From Nocardia altamirensis NBRC 108246 (GTDB lineage Bacteria > Actinomycetota > Actinomycetes > Mycobacteriales > Mycobacteriaceae): a DNA stretch of 64,000 nt. This document shows, in pieces, positions 17,374-25,294 of this stretch. The position numbers and the translations under genes were made by a program. Numbering within the stretch: the first letter of the stretch is position 1; each line of letters opens with the position of its first letter. The stretch spans positions 61,371-125,370 of the forward strand of contig NZ_BDAY01000030.1 of assembly GCF_001612685.1 (NCBI RefSeq), read 5' to 3'. The notes below the pieces were generated by a model, which worked only from the letters and a program-made list of their open reading frames with translations, was not told the DNA's origin and did no database searches.

Positions 17374-17685
17374 ATGCCCGAGCTGTCTATGGAAGATCAG
17401 CATAGACTCGATATCGCAATCGGGAATAGGGTCCTTCGGGAAATGTATGAAGAGGACAATTCGGCTGAGCTCACGATCGAGCTCGATGATGAAGGCATTC
17501 ATATCACGCTGATCTCCGATACTCAGCCCGTTATTGTGCCGGAAGACGAGCTTTATCAGATCGTCGGCGAATTGGTGGATTCACATCAGCATGCGCAAAC
17601 GAAGTTGATCAAAGTTGTTTATCGGTATCAGAAGGAGCCGAGCGGGCAGTGGGATATGAATGCGAGTTTTTCCTACGGAACCTGA
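17374..17685 (+). CDS. Small acidic protein, candidate immunity to the nuclease
   Basis: The 103-aa product starts at ATG 17374 with GGAGAGAG 4 bases upstream, 32 bases after the toxin stop and on the same strand. It is acidic (EEDNSAELTIELDDEG), has no membrane segment and is predicted alpha+beta. Its C-terminal part, IKVVYRYQKEPSGQWDMNASF, faintly recalls YezG-type immunity proteins that pair with nuclease toxins, but the match is too weak to name it. Acidic small ORFs directly behind polymorphic nuclease toxins are usually cognate immunity proteins that mask the active site. Confidence 0.6.
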   Translation: MPELSMEDQHRLDIAIGNRVLREMYEEDNSAELTIELDDEGIHITLISDTQPVIVPEDELYQIVGELVDSHQHAQTKLIKVVYRYQKEPSGQWDMNASFSYGT

Positions 17686-17705
17686 ACTGCGGCAGCTGCA
17701 ACGTC

Positions 17706-18407
17706 TCAACTGTTATCTTCGTTGGCCTCGAATCGGGCATATAGGGCGTTGAAGAAGTGTTCGTCGGGGTCGCCGAACCAAGGGCCACCTTCGATTATCT
17801 TGTCATCCTCGTACTCCTCGTCATGGAGCTTCGAAGCTTGCCAGGCGCCCGACCTAACCTCCTCGAGGAGGATCTGTAGCAGGCTGGTGAAATCTGGTGC
17901 GCAGAGAAAGTGTCGCTCCTCGTCCCGGCCGAAATTGATAATCTGTCCGGTCTTGCCACCGGGGGCCGGGTCGAGGTCAATGCCAATGTAGTCGTGGCGC
18001 GTGGGATCGGACCAGAGCGGTATCCAGCCCGGAGACGTGTACAACGGCCTGATCAGTCCTTCGGCGCCAGGCCACACTCCACCCATTTTCTGGAGTTCCT
18101 CGATGTCGGGGCCACGTCGTGTTTCCGCCCAAATTTCCCAACGTTCCTGGATTGCTCCTGTGGACAGAAGGTTCAATGTCGGAATGCACGGTACTCCGTG
18201 CTCTCCTCCGGAGGGTGTGAGCGATACCTTTTGGCCGTTGTGAACGCCGAGGACGGCCTTCACCGTGGACGGAAGCTCGTATCCGACTGCTTCCTCCAGC
18301 GCTGCCAGCTCCGATGCGGTGGCAGGTGGCGCCAGATTGTCGTACGCCAGCGGCACGTTCACACGAAGCCAGGAAATGTAGTCGTCGAAGATCTCGAGGG
18401 CGAGCAC
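17706..18407 (-). CDS. SMI1/KNR4 (SUKH) family immunity-type protein
   Basis: The 233-aa product begins at GTG 18407; a TAA lies three codons upstream, so no longer start exists. It shows the SUKH landmarks: an N-terminal helix region with TASELAALEEAVGYELPSTV, then LGVHNGQ, the central WIPLWSDPTRHDYIGIDLDP followed by GGKTGQIINFG, and a helical end (FTSLLQILLEEVRSGAW). SUKH proteins are a major class of immunity proteins in polymorphic toxin systems, especially against nucleases. It is convergent with the toxin pair, with stops 20 bases apart, so it is expressed independently and could be a second or orphan immunity gene. Confidence 0.85.
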   Translation of the reverse strand: MLALEIFDDYISWLRVNVPLAYDNLAPPATASELAALEEAVGYELPSTVKAVLGVHNGQKVSLTPSGGEHGVPCIPTLNLLSTGAIQERWEIWAETRRGPDIEELQKMGGVWPGAEGLIRPLYTSPGWIPLWSDPTRHDYIGIDLDPAPGGKTGQIINFGRDEERHFLCAPDFTSLLQILLEEVRSGAWQASKLHDEEYEDDKIIEGGPWFGDPDEHFFNALYARFEANEDNS

Positions 18408-19094
18408 ATCCAGAACTTAGCAGTATCGAGGCGCGACGGCAGGTACACCTGCGGCAGCTTGCAAGGCTCTCGTGGTGTGAGCTCTACACCCGCGTCGGGG
18501 TGCCGGAAACCCAAGCGGCAGATGACAAGTAGCGATGGCGACACCACGTGCGCCATCGTCGGTAGCATCCTCGCTGCCTGAGCATTTCGGGTTGCCCGCC
18601 GAATGGCTTGAACGCTATGGGTGGCTGCCGGTCTTCACGATGTGTCGAAGATGTTGATGCTCAGTGACCAGGGCTGCGCCTATCAGATGATTGATGGGGC
18701 CGATCTCGATCAGGATGATCCGCTGGCTCCAGCAAGGCGTTGTCGACATCACCGAAGCGGCTTGTTGGCCAGCCGGTCGATGCTGACCCTGCAGCCGGCC
18801 GAGTAGCAAAAATCCAAGGTTTGCTGGAGGTCGGCGGCGAAGAGTTTCTGGCACGGAAGAGTGACCCGGAGGAATCCGGGCCGTTCGCGGATATCACTCC
18901 AAGGGCCGAACGGCAGCCGCGTTATGCCTGATCAGGCGGCTTTATGCCGCTCACCATACCTGTGCCGACGAACACACCAACCCAACTCAGCGAACAGTCG
19001 TACACTGAGAAAGTTAGCTGGTGAGATTCCAACGGCGAAATCTCGCGTTCTGCGTGTGCGAAGCAATGGTCCCTCTCGACGAGGCGGTGGCCCT
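18408..19094. other. Decayed intergenic region at the phage/chromosome junction
   Basis: No intact gene is supported across about 690 bases. It contains the broken 47-bp copy of the lysis-cassette gene (18488-18534) and, on the minus strand, short conflicting open stretches between 18615 and 18930 with stops and frame changes, as expected of degraded coding DNA. One such stretch reads RIILIEIGPINHLIGAALV and may be part of a former gene. No transposase motif, terminal inverted repeat or tRNA was found. The right edge of the mobile region probably lies here. Confidence 0.5.
18488..18534 (+). pseudogene. Broken copy of the lysis-cassette membrane gene
   Basis: This segment matches 13144-13190 at 43 of 47 bases and would encode TRVGVPETQAADDK, but the next codon has become TAG (AAG in the intact gene). 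Similarity fades on both sides, so only a fragment remains. It shows that a related lysis cassette once stood here or that a duplication was resolved around the toxin-immunity genes. Confidence 0.7.
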
Positions 19095-20246
19095 GTGGAC
19101 AATGGTCGCGCGATGCTCGAGGCTTGGTGGCGAGATCCCGCCGACTACGCCTGGCTGTCGCGTGCCCTCAACTCCCACGTCGCGATGCGGTGGACGAAGG
19201 CGGTTATCGGGGCGGGCGGGGTTTTCCTGGCGAGCATCACGCTTATGGTGTTGTCGTCCGATACTGGCCCGATCAGTCCGCTCGGTCGATTCCTCGACTG
19301 GATCATCACCGGGTTCGCGTTGTTCTGGGCTGTGCGCTGGTGGACGCTTCCGTGGCCGACGCGGACCGAATCACTGCTTTTGTTCGCCGCCGCGGATGTC
19401 GCGATCACGGTGGCCAACCTGCAGGAGTCGAACCGCGTCTACGGCGCGATCGGCGTCATTCTGCTGGTCGTCACCGGCGGCTACATCGCGGTCATGCACA
19501 ACGCCAAAGTTCTTGCCCTACATGCAAGTTGGACAGTGTTGTCGAGCGTCGCGCTGACGGCGCGCATGGTGGTGGCCGGCGGTGACCTGTTCCTCGGCAT
19601 CGCGATCGTGTTGATCTCGCTGGTCGCGGGCGTGGTGATGCTGCCGTCGATGCAGTTCTTCTACTGGGTGCTGCGCCAGGACGCGGTCACGGATCCGCTG
19701 ACGAAGCTGTTGAACCGGCGCGGTCTGGAACTGCACCTGATGAAGGTGGTCGAGACGGGCTGGCACGGCCCGGTCTGTGCGATCGCGGTCGATCTCGATC
19801 GATTCAAGGACGTCAACGACGGTTTCGGTCACCGAGTGGGTGACGAGGTCCTGACCAGGACGGCACGCCGCTTACGCTCGGTCGAGGCGTCCGGGATGGT
19901 GGTGTCGCGGACGGGTGGCGAGGAGTTCCTGATCTTCGGGCGTCTTGACGCCCAGACGGCGCGCACTGCGGCGGAGTTGATTCGTCGAGCGGTTGCCGAG
20001 CCGGAGGGTCCGGTCGCGGTGACCGCGAGCATCGGGGTCGCGTTGTTCGACGGCCGCTGTGACTCGCCGACGCCGTACTCGCTGATCAGCTGCGCCGACA
20101 CGGCGATGTATCGCGCTAAACAGCTCGGCGGCAATTTGGTTGTCGTCCAACAACTGTCGGCTCGAACCCCACCTGTCGTCGAACCTCGAACACCACCCGT
20201 CGAACCGCGAACGCACCATGAAGGACAGCGCTCGCACATCCCATGA
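19095..20246 (+). CDS. Membrane-bound GGDEF protein, diguanylate cyclase
   Basis: The start used is GTG 19095 with GAGG about 10 bases upstream; ATG 19113 is nearly as likely, while an open frame reaching back to 18861 has no signal. Residues ~30-205 contain six hydrophobic segments forming an N-terminal sensor. The GGDEF domain runs from about residue 208 and includes DPLTKLLNRRGLE, VDLDRFKDVND and the active-site loop GGEEF (274-278), so cyclisation of two GTP to c-di-GMP is expected. No RxxD inhibitory site lies at the usual place before the loop. The C-terminal tail has two degenerate VEPRTPP repeats. It ends on a shared terminator. Confidence 0.85.
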   Translation: MDNGRAMLEAWWRDPADYAWLSRALNSHVAMRWTKAVIGAGGVFLASITLMVLSSDTGPISPLGRFLDWIITGFALFWAVRWWTLPWPTRTESLLLFAAADVAITVANLQESNRVYGAIGVILLVVTGGYIAVMHNAKVLALHASWTVLSSVALTARMVVAGGDLFLGIAIVLISLVAGVVMLPSMQFFYWVLRQDAVTDPLTKLLNRRGLELHLMKVVETGWHGPVCAIAVDLDRFKDVNDGFGHRVGDEVLTRTARRLRSVEASGMVVSRTGGEEFLIFGRLDAQTARTAAELIRRAVAEPEGPVAVTASIGVALFDGRCDSPTPYSLISCADTAMYRAKQLGGNLVVVQQLSARTPPVVEPRTPPVEPRTHHEGQRSHIP

Positions 20247-20287
20247 CGACGAAAACGGCCCGGAGCAATCCGGGCCGTTTTCGTCGT
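20246..20287. terminator. Bidirectional terminator with a 19-bp perfect stem
   Basis: Bases 20246-20264 pair perfectly with 20269-20287 across a GCAA tetraloop. The stem has A-rich and T-rich ends (GAAAACGG / CCGTTTTC), so both strands have a U tract. It sits between the convergent GGDEF and FadE5-like genes and overlaps the GGDEF stop codon by one base. Confidence 0.9.
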
Positions 20288-20296
20288 TTCAGTGGA

Positions 20297-22132
20297 TCAG
20301 AACGCCGCTTCGTCCAGCTCCATGATGTCGTTGTCCAGGTTGGCCAGCACCGCGCGCACCGCAGTGAGCTCGGGAAGGATGTTGCGCGCGAAGAACTGCG
20401 CGACAGCGACCTTGCCCTGGTAGAACGACTCGTCGGCGCCGGTGGCCCCGTTGTCGAGCGCCTTGATGGCGACCTCGGCCTGACGCAGCAGCTGCCAGCC
20501 GATGAGCAGGTCGCCGACCGCGAGCAGGAAGCGCACGGAACCGAGGCCGACCTTGTACAGCTCGGCCGGGTTCTCCTGCGCGCCCATCAGGTGGCCGGTG
20601 AGCGAGGCCGCCATGGCCTGCACGTCCTCGAGCGCGGTGGCGAGCAGCTTGCGCTCGCCCTTCAGGCGGCCGTTGCCCGCCTCCGACTCGATGAACTTCT
20701 GGACCTGGCCTGCCACGTGCGCCAGTGCGACGCCGCGGTCACGGGCGATCTTGCGGAAGAAGAAGTCCTGCGCCTGGATCGCGGTGGTGCCCTCGTACAG
20801 CGAGTCGATCTTCGCGTCCCGGATGTACTGCTCGATCGGGTAGTCCTGCAGGAAGCCGGAGCCACCGAGGGTCTGCAGCGATTCGGTCAGGTACTGGTAG
20901 GCCCGCTCGGAACCGACACCCTTGACGATCGGCAGCAGCAGATCGTTGACGCGGAACGCGACATCGGCGTCCGCACCCGAAACCTGCTGGGCGATATCGG
21001 CATTCTGGTGTGCGGCGGTGTAGAGGTACACCGCGCGCAGGCCCTCGGCGTATGCCTTCTGGGTGGCCAGCGAGCGCCGCACGTCGGGGTGGTGGGTGAT
21101 GGTCACGCGGGGCGCGGCCTTGTCGGTCATCTTGGTCAGGTCGGCGCCCTGCACCCGGTTCTTGGCGTAGTCGAGTGCGTTCAGGTAGCCGGTCGACAGG
21201 GTGGCGATGGCCTTGGTGCCCACCATCATTCGCGCGTTCTCGATGACGTCGAACATCTGCGCGATGCCGTTGTGCACCTCGCCGACGAGCCAGCCCTTGG
21301 CCGGAATGCCGTTGCCGCCGAAGGTGACCTCACAGGTGGCCGAGACCTTCAGGCCCATCTTGTGTTCGACGCCGGTGACGAAAACGCCGTTGCGGTCGCC
21401 GAGTTCGCCGGTCTCGTGGTCGAAGTGGAACTTCGGCACGAAGAACAGCGACAGGCCCTTGGTGCCAGGTCCTGCGCCTTCGGGGCGCGCCAGCACCAGG
21501 TGGACGGTGTTCTCGAACAGGTCGTCGGCGTCACCGGAGGTGATGAAGCGCTTGACGCCCTCGATGTGCCAGGTGCCGTCTTCCTGCTTGATGGCCTTGG
21601 TGCGGCCTGCGCCGACGTCGGAACCGGCATCGGGCTCGGTGAGCACCATGGTGGCGCCCCAGTCGCGCTCGACGCCGATCTTGGCCCACTTCTTCTGCTC
21701 TTCGGTGCCGTTGTTGTAGAAGATGGCGTTGAAGCCGGGGCCCGCTGCGTACATGTAGGCGGCAGGCGCCGCACCGAGGATCATCTCGCTGATGGCCCAG
21801 TGCACGGTCTTCGGCACGGCGAGTCCGCCGAGCTCCTCGGGCAGGGCGAGCTTCTCCCAGCCGCCTTCCTGCAGTGCGCGGAAGGACTTCTTGAACGACT
21901 CGGGGATGGCGACGGTGTGGGTTTCCGGATCGAAGACCGGCGGGTTGCGGTCGGCGTCGGCGAAGGATTCGGCGAGCGGGCCTTCGGACAGGCGACGCAC
22001 CTCGCTGAGCATCTCCTTGACGGTGTCCGTGTCGAGGTCGCCGTAGGCGCCGCTGTCGAGGATGGAACCGAGACCCAAGACCTCGAAGAGGTTGAACTCC
22101 AGGTCGCGGACGTTGCTCTTGTAGTGACCCAT
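20297..22132 (-). CDS. fadE5: FadE5-type acyl-CoA dehydrogenase
   Basis: From ATG 22132 the product is 611 aa and begins MGHYKSNVRDLEFNLFEV, closely like the start of mycobacterial FadE5; a GTG at 22144 would add four residues but leaves no spacing to the ribosome site. It shows the long ACAD architecture with MVLTEPDAGSDVGAGRTKA (FAD/substrate region), FITSGDADDL, MFDVIENARMMVG, and the C-terminal YEGTTAIQAQDFFFRKI containing the expected glutamate region. It oxidises acyl-CoA to trans-2-enoyl-CoA with FAD in beta-oxidation. Two palindromic operator candidates lie upstream at 22225-22267, suggesting repression by a TetR-type regulator. Confidence 0.9.
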   Translation of the reverse strand: MGHYKSNVRDLEFNLFEVLGLGSILDSGAYGDLDTDTVKEMLSEVRRLSEGPLAESFADADRNPPVFDPETHTVAIPESFKKSFRALQEGGWEKLALPEELGGLAVPKTVHWAISEMILGAAPAAYMYAAGPGFNAIFYNNGTEEQKKWAKIGVERDWGATMVLTEPDAGSDVGAGRTKAIKQEDGTWHIEGVKRFITSGDADDLFENTVHLVLARPEGAGPGTKGLSLFFVPKFHFDHETGELGDRNGVFVTGVEHKMGLKVSATCEVTFGGNGIPAKGWLVGEVHNGIAQMFDVIENARMMVGTKAIATLSTGYLNALDYAKNRVQGADLTKMTDKAAPRVTITHHPDVRRSLATQKAYAEGLRAVYLYTAAHQNADIAQQVSGADADVAFRVNDLLLPIVKGVGSERAYQYLTESLQTLGGSGFLQDYPIEQYIRDAKIDSLYEGTTAIQAQDFFFRKIARDRGVALAHVAGQVQKFIESEAGNGRLKGERKLLATALEDVQAMAASLTGHLMGAQENPAELYKVGLGSVRFLLAVGDLLIGWQLLRQAEVAIKALDNGATGADESFYQGKVAVAQFFARNILPELTAVRAVLANLDNDIMELDEAAF

Positions 22133-22224
22133 GTCGGTACTCACTCTCCGTTGAGTTGGTGCGGTCGGTTGGTTAGCCGTTCCCGCCCGTTTGTTCGCTC
22201 CACCGGGTAGCCGGTTTTCCGCAT

Positions 22225-22267
22225 GCTACTCGCGGGTAACTTAGCTCCCATATTACCGACCAGTAAT
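22225..22267. promoter_or_regulatory. Two palindromic operator candidates upstream of fadE5
   Basis: ATTAC-N6-GTAAT occupies 22252-22267, and a looser copy GCTAC-N6-GTAAC occupies 22225-22240. Their centres are 27 bp apart in the divergent region between fadE5 and the hydrolase at 22362. The size and symmetry suit a TetR-type regulator dimer. The sequence ATTACCG in the first site also resembles the half-site of the operator at 28729. Confidence 0.55.
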
Positions 22268-22361
22268 GGGCTCGCAAAGGCTCGAGCGAGCAATGTGACG
22301 CGAAAAACAGCGACACGCGGTGCGCGCCGGAGTACACACGCCGACCCGGTTACCGTGAACT

Positions 22362-22958
22362 GTGCGCATCGAGACGAGTGCCGGACCGGCTGAGATCGAG
22401 CTCGACCAGCCGCGTAAGCCCACCTTCCTGCTGCTTCTCACGCATGGCTCCGGCGGCGGAGTCGACGCCAAGGACATCCTGACCGTGCGTGATGCGGCCG
22501 TTCAACTGGGTGGCGCGGTGGCACGGGTGGTGCAGCCCTATCGGGTCGCTGGTCGGCGTGCGCCGGGGTCCGCGGTGAAGCAGGACGAGGCGTGGCTGGA
22601 GATCGTCGCCGCGTTGCGCGCGCGGAAAAAGAAGATCCCGCTGATCCAGGGCGGACGGAGCAACGGGGCTCGCGTGGCCTGCCGGACGGCGATCGAGGTC
22701 GGCGCGCGCGGGGTGATCGCGCTGTCGTTTCCGCTGCACCCGCCGGGGAAGCCGGAGAACTCGCGCCGCGCGGAGTTGCTCGCACCCGGCGATATCGAGG
22801 TGGTCGTCATCAACGGCGGCAGCGACCCGTTCGGCATCCCGGATCCGGCGGATGCCGCGGAGGTCAGGGTGATCGCGGGGCAGCCGCATTCCTTCCGCAC
22901 CGGATTCGATGTCATCGCCGAGACCGTCACGCCGTGGTTGCAGCGGTGGAGTGCCTGA
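22362..22958 (+). CDS. Small alpha/beta hydrolase (dienelactone hydrolase-like)
   Basis: The 198-aa product starts at GTG 22362. It contains LLTHGSGGGVDAKD near the oxyanion region, the nucleophile elbow GGRSNGAR (Ser), an acid in NGGSDPFGIP (Asp) and the catalytic His in GQPHSF, which completes a Ser-Asp-His triad. The short length, lack of a cap domain and the GGRSNG elbow match the KANL3/TEX30-like alpha/beta hydrolase family widespread in actinobacteria, whose substrates are unknown. It is divergent from fadE5 and may share its regulatory region. Confidence 0.8.
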   Translation: MRIETSAGPAEIELDQPRKPTFLLLLTHGSGGGVDAKDILTVRDAAVQLGGAVARVVQPYRVAGRRAPGSAVKQDEAWLEIVAALRARKKKIPLIQGGRSNGARVACRTAIEVGARGVIALSFPLHPPGKPENSRRAELLAPGDIEVVVINGGSDPFGIPDPADAAEVRVIAGQPHSFRTGFDVIAETVTPWLQRWSA

Positions 22959-23116
22959 TCAGACTGCGTCGGTCCTCGGCAGGAGGTCGGTGTAGTACCG
23001 CAGCCGACCCACTGCCGCATCCCTCGTCGGCGGGATGACTGAAAGTGCTTGTCGGACTGGGGGTCTAGCTCTGCGGCCCGATGTAGTAAGACGGCTCGGT
23101 CGCTACCGTTCCACCC

Positions 23117-24571
23117 ATGCAGATCGGCCTTTTCGCCTGGTTGAAGCACTATTCGTCAACACTACGCACGCCAGCGCTCGTCCTGGTCGGGGTGCTCGCG
23201 TGCCTCGGTATCGCCGCACCCGCCGCGTCCGCCGAGCAGGACATCGTGCAGCAGGAAGTCACGTTCGAAAGTCACGGCGTGACGCTGCACGGCACCGTCT
23301 TCGCCCCTCGCGCCGACACCGCCGTACCGAAGCGTCCTGGCATCGTCCTTGTCCACGGCGCGGGGCCGGGCCCGCGCGCCAAATACGTCCCCGAGGCCGA
23401 GGTGTTCGCCCGCGCGGGCATCGTCACGCTGGCCTTCGACAAACGCACCGACGGCTACTCCCTCATGCACCGCGACTTCGACTTGCTGGCCGATGACGTG
23501 CTTGCGGGCGTCGCGACATTGCGCAACCGCGCCGATGTCGAGCCGACGCAGGTCGGTCTGTGGGCATTGAGCGAAGGCGGCTGGGTAGCGCCACTTGCCG
23601 CCGCGGCAGCACCCGACCTCGCATTCCTGGTGACGATCGGCGCCTCCGGCTTCGAACCGCTGCGCACCCAGACCTGGAACCTGGGCAATCAGCTACGCCA
23701 CCAAGGGATTTCCGAGCCGCTCCGGGATGTGATCGCTGGACCGGGCGCCCAGCACATGGCCGACACCGGACTCTTCCCGGAAGCGTGGCACGACCCGGTG
23801 CCGGCGTTGGAGCGCCTACGCCTGCCGGTGCTGGCGCTGTGGGGTGAGCACGACACGCTGTGCCCGCCCGCGGAGAGCGCCGCGGTGTTCAAGCAGGCGC
23901 TGGCGCGCGCGGGCAATCAGCACGTCACGGTCCGATTCGTGCCGGAGGCAGGCCATACCGGGCACGCGACCACCGATGGCTTCGACAAGGTCGGCGGCCT
24001 GATCTTCAACGGCAAGCCGCTCGGCGCGCTCGGGCCGGTCTACACCGAAACGATGACGTCGTGGATCCAGTCTGTCGTCGCGGGTCGCGCGCCGGCGTCG
24101 AGCATCGAAGCTGTTCCGTCGCAAGCTGATACGAGCCGCGCCCCGTCCAGCGGAGCTTGGTACGAGGCGGCCGCCGTGCGATACGCCGCCCTGGCGTTGT
24201 TGCTGATCGGATTCGCCGGGTACCCGTTGTCGGCGTGGGTCGGGCGCACCGGCCGCAACCCCGTGCGATGGCCTGCCCGAGGGCTGGCCGCAGCCGGGCT
24301 GGTGGCCGTCGTCGGGACCCTGTCCTATCTCCTGTCGATCTTCGCAACCAGCGGCGAAGGCGCCACCGCCCTGGTGGCAGGCCGCACCCTGCCATGGCTG
24401 GTGCTGCAGATCAGTGCCGTCGGGGTGCTCCTTGCCACTGCAGCGACCGCGATCAGTTGGTGGCGCGCCCGCGATCAGGTGGTCGGGGCGCTCCGCGTCC
24501 GGCTCTGCGTGCTGGTGCTCGCCGGTGTGGTGTTCATCCCGTGGGCACTGGAATGGCAGCTACTGCGGTGA
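23117..24571 (+). CDS. Alpha/beta hydrolase with signal peptide and C-terminal membrane domain
   Basis: The 484-aa product has an N-terminal signal or anchor (LVLVGVLACLGIAAPAASA) and an alpha/beta hydrolase domain at about residues 45-325. The triad residues are in WALSEGGW (Ser), WGEHDTLCPP (Asp) and EAGHTGH (His). The C-terminal ~130 residues contain four hydrophobic helices with a WVGRTGRNP loop. The hydrolase would act outside the membrane, anchored at its end. Fusion of a secreted esterase-like domain to a four-helix membrane segment is seen in some actinobacterial and Bacillus hydrolases; the substrate is unknown. It ends 2 bases before the convergent methyltransferase stop. Confidence 0.8.
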   Translation: MQIGLFAWLKHYSSTLRTPALVLVGVLACLGIAAPAASAEQDIVQQEVTFESHGVTLHGTVFAPRADTAVPKRPGIVLVHGAGPGPRAKYVPEAEVFARAGIVTLAFDKRTDGYSLMHRDFDLLADDVLAGVATLRNRADVEPTQVGLWALSEGGWVAPLAAAAAPDLAFLVTIGASGFEPLRTQTWNLGNQLRHQGISEPLRDVIAGPGAQHMADTGLFPEAWHDPVPALERLRLPVLALWGEHDTLCPPAESAAVFKQALARAGNQHVTVRFVPEAGHTGHATTDGFDKVGGLIFNGKPLGALGPVYTETMTSWIQSVVAGRAPASSIEAVPSQADTSRAPSSGAWYEAAAVRYAALALLLIGFAGYPLSAWVGRTGRNPVRWPARGLAAAGLVAVVGTLSYLLSIFATSGEGATALVAGRTLPWLVLQISAVGVLLATAATAISWWRARDQVVGALRVRLCVLVLAGVVFIPWALEWQLLR

Positions 24572-24573
24572 CC

Positions 24574-25263
24574 TCATGCACCGGACTCCAACTCGGCCGG
24601 TCCTGTCACCGGACGGGTGGCGATGACCAGGGCATCGATCGCATCGCGACTCTCGGTGGGTCGATAGACGCGGTCCGCGAGCCGGATACGAATGGGGCTG
24701 TCGCCCAGGTCGGCCGCGATGTCGTCCGGAGTGAACAAGATCGAAGGGTCCTGCGGCCCGCCGTAGCCCTCGGTGAGGTTGAGGGTGTCGTGGCCGAGCA
24801 CGAGCAGAGTGCCGTCCGGAGCAAGCAGTTCCGCGGCGGCGCGGAGCACGATGCGCCGCTCGTCCTTCGGCAGATGCAGGAAGACCATCAGGATCAGCTC
24901 GAACGGACCGGTGATCTCGGCGGCGTCGAGGTCGGTGACGTCGGCGCACTGCCAGGTGATGCGACTGCGGACCGAGCGGGACAGCCGGGTGGCGACGGTG
25001 CGTCCCTTGTCGACGCCGACCTGGGAGTAGTCGACGGCGTGCACCTGCCAGCCGTGGGTGGCCAGCCACAACGCGTTGCGACCTTCGCCGCAGGCCAGGT
25101 CGAGGGCGCGTGGCAACTCGGGGGCAGGACCGTCGGCCGTGTCGGGCTGGAGCGGCGTGCGGCGCTCCAGCCCGTAGACGTGCTCCACCACGGTGTTGTT
25201 CGGTGGTGCGCCCCAGACCAATTCAGTTTGCGCGTAGCGCTCGTCCCAATCGGTCGCATCCAT
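24574..25263 (-). CDS. Class I SAM-dependent methyltransferase
   Basis: The 229-aa protein starts at ATG 25263 (MDATDWDERYAQTELVWG), a typical N terminus of the small tellurite/thiopurine-methyltransferase-like family; the frame is open further upstream without a signal. SAM-binding motif I is LDLACGEGRNALWLA, motif II region is VHAVDYSQVGVDKG, and CADVTDLD follows. The C-terminal part contains GYGGPQDPSILFTPDDI. The substrate is unknown; related proteins methylate small molecules or detoxify tellurite. It converges on the hydrolase gene with a 2-base gap. Confidence 0.85.
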   Translation of the reverse strand: MDATDWDERYAQTELVWGAPPNNTVVEHVYGLERRTPLQPDTADGPAPELPRALDLACGEGRNALWLATHGWQVHAVDYSQVGVDKGRTVATRLSRSVRSRITWQCADVTDLDAAEITGPFELILMVFLHLPKDERRIVLRAAAELLAPDGTLLVLGHDTLNLTEGYGGPQDPSILFTPDDIAADLGDSPIRIRLADRVYRPTESRDAIDALVIATRPVTGPAELESGA

Positions 25264-25294
25264 GTCCGCGAGTCTATTGATCGTGGACCGGGGC

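Noticed and set aside
18408..19094. Possible insertion sequence or attachment site at the end of the phage region.
   Set aside because: No terminal inverted repeats, transposase motif, target duplication or tRNA end was found. Only decayed coding fragments are visible.
18861..19094. N-terminal extension of the GGDEF protein back to 18861.
   Set aside because: The extension has no ribosome site, low-complexity Arg/Ser-rich composition and lies in decayed DNA; starts at 19095 or 19113 fit the membrane domain better.
20243..22210. Long open frame on the + strand opposite fadE5 (about 655 codons).
   Set aside because: It mirrors the codon pattern of fadE5 on the minus strand, has no ribosome site and reads as low-information Arg/Val/Gly-rich sequence. 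High GC at third positions makes such antisense frames common.
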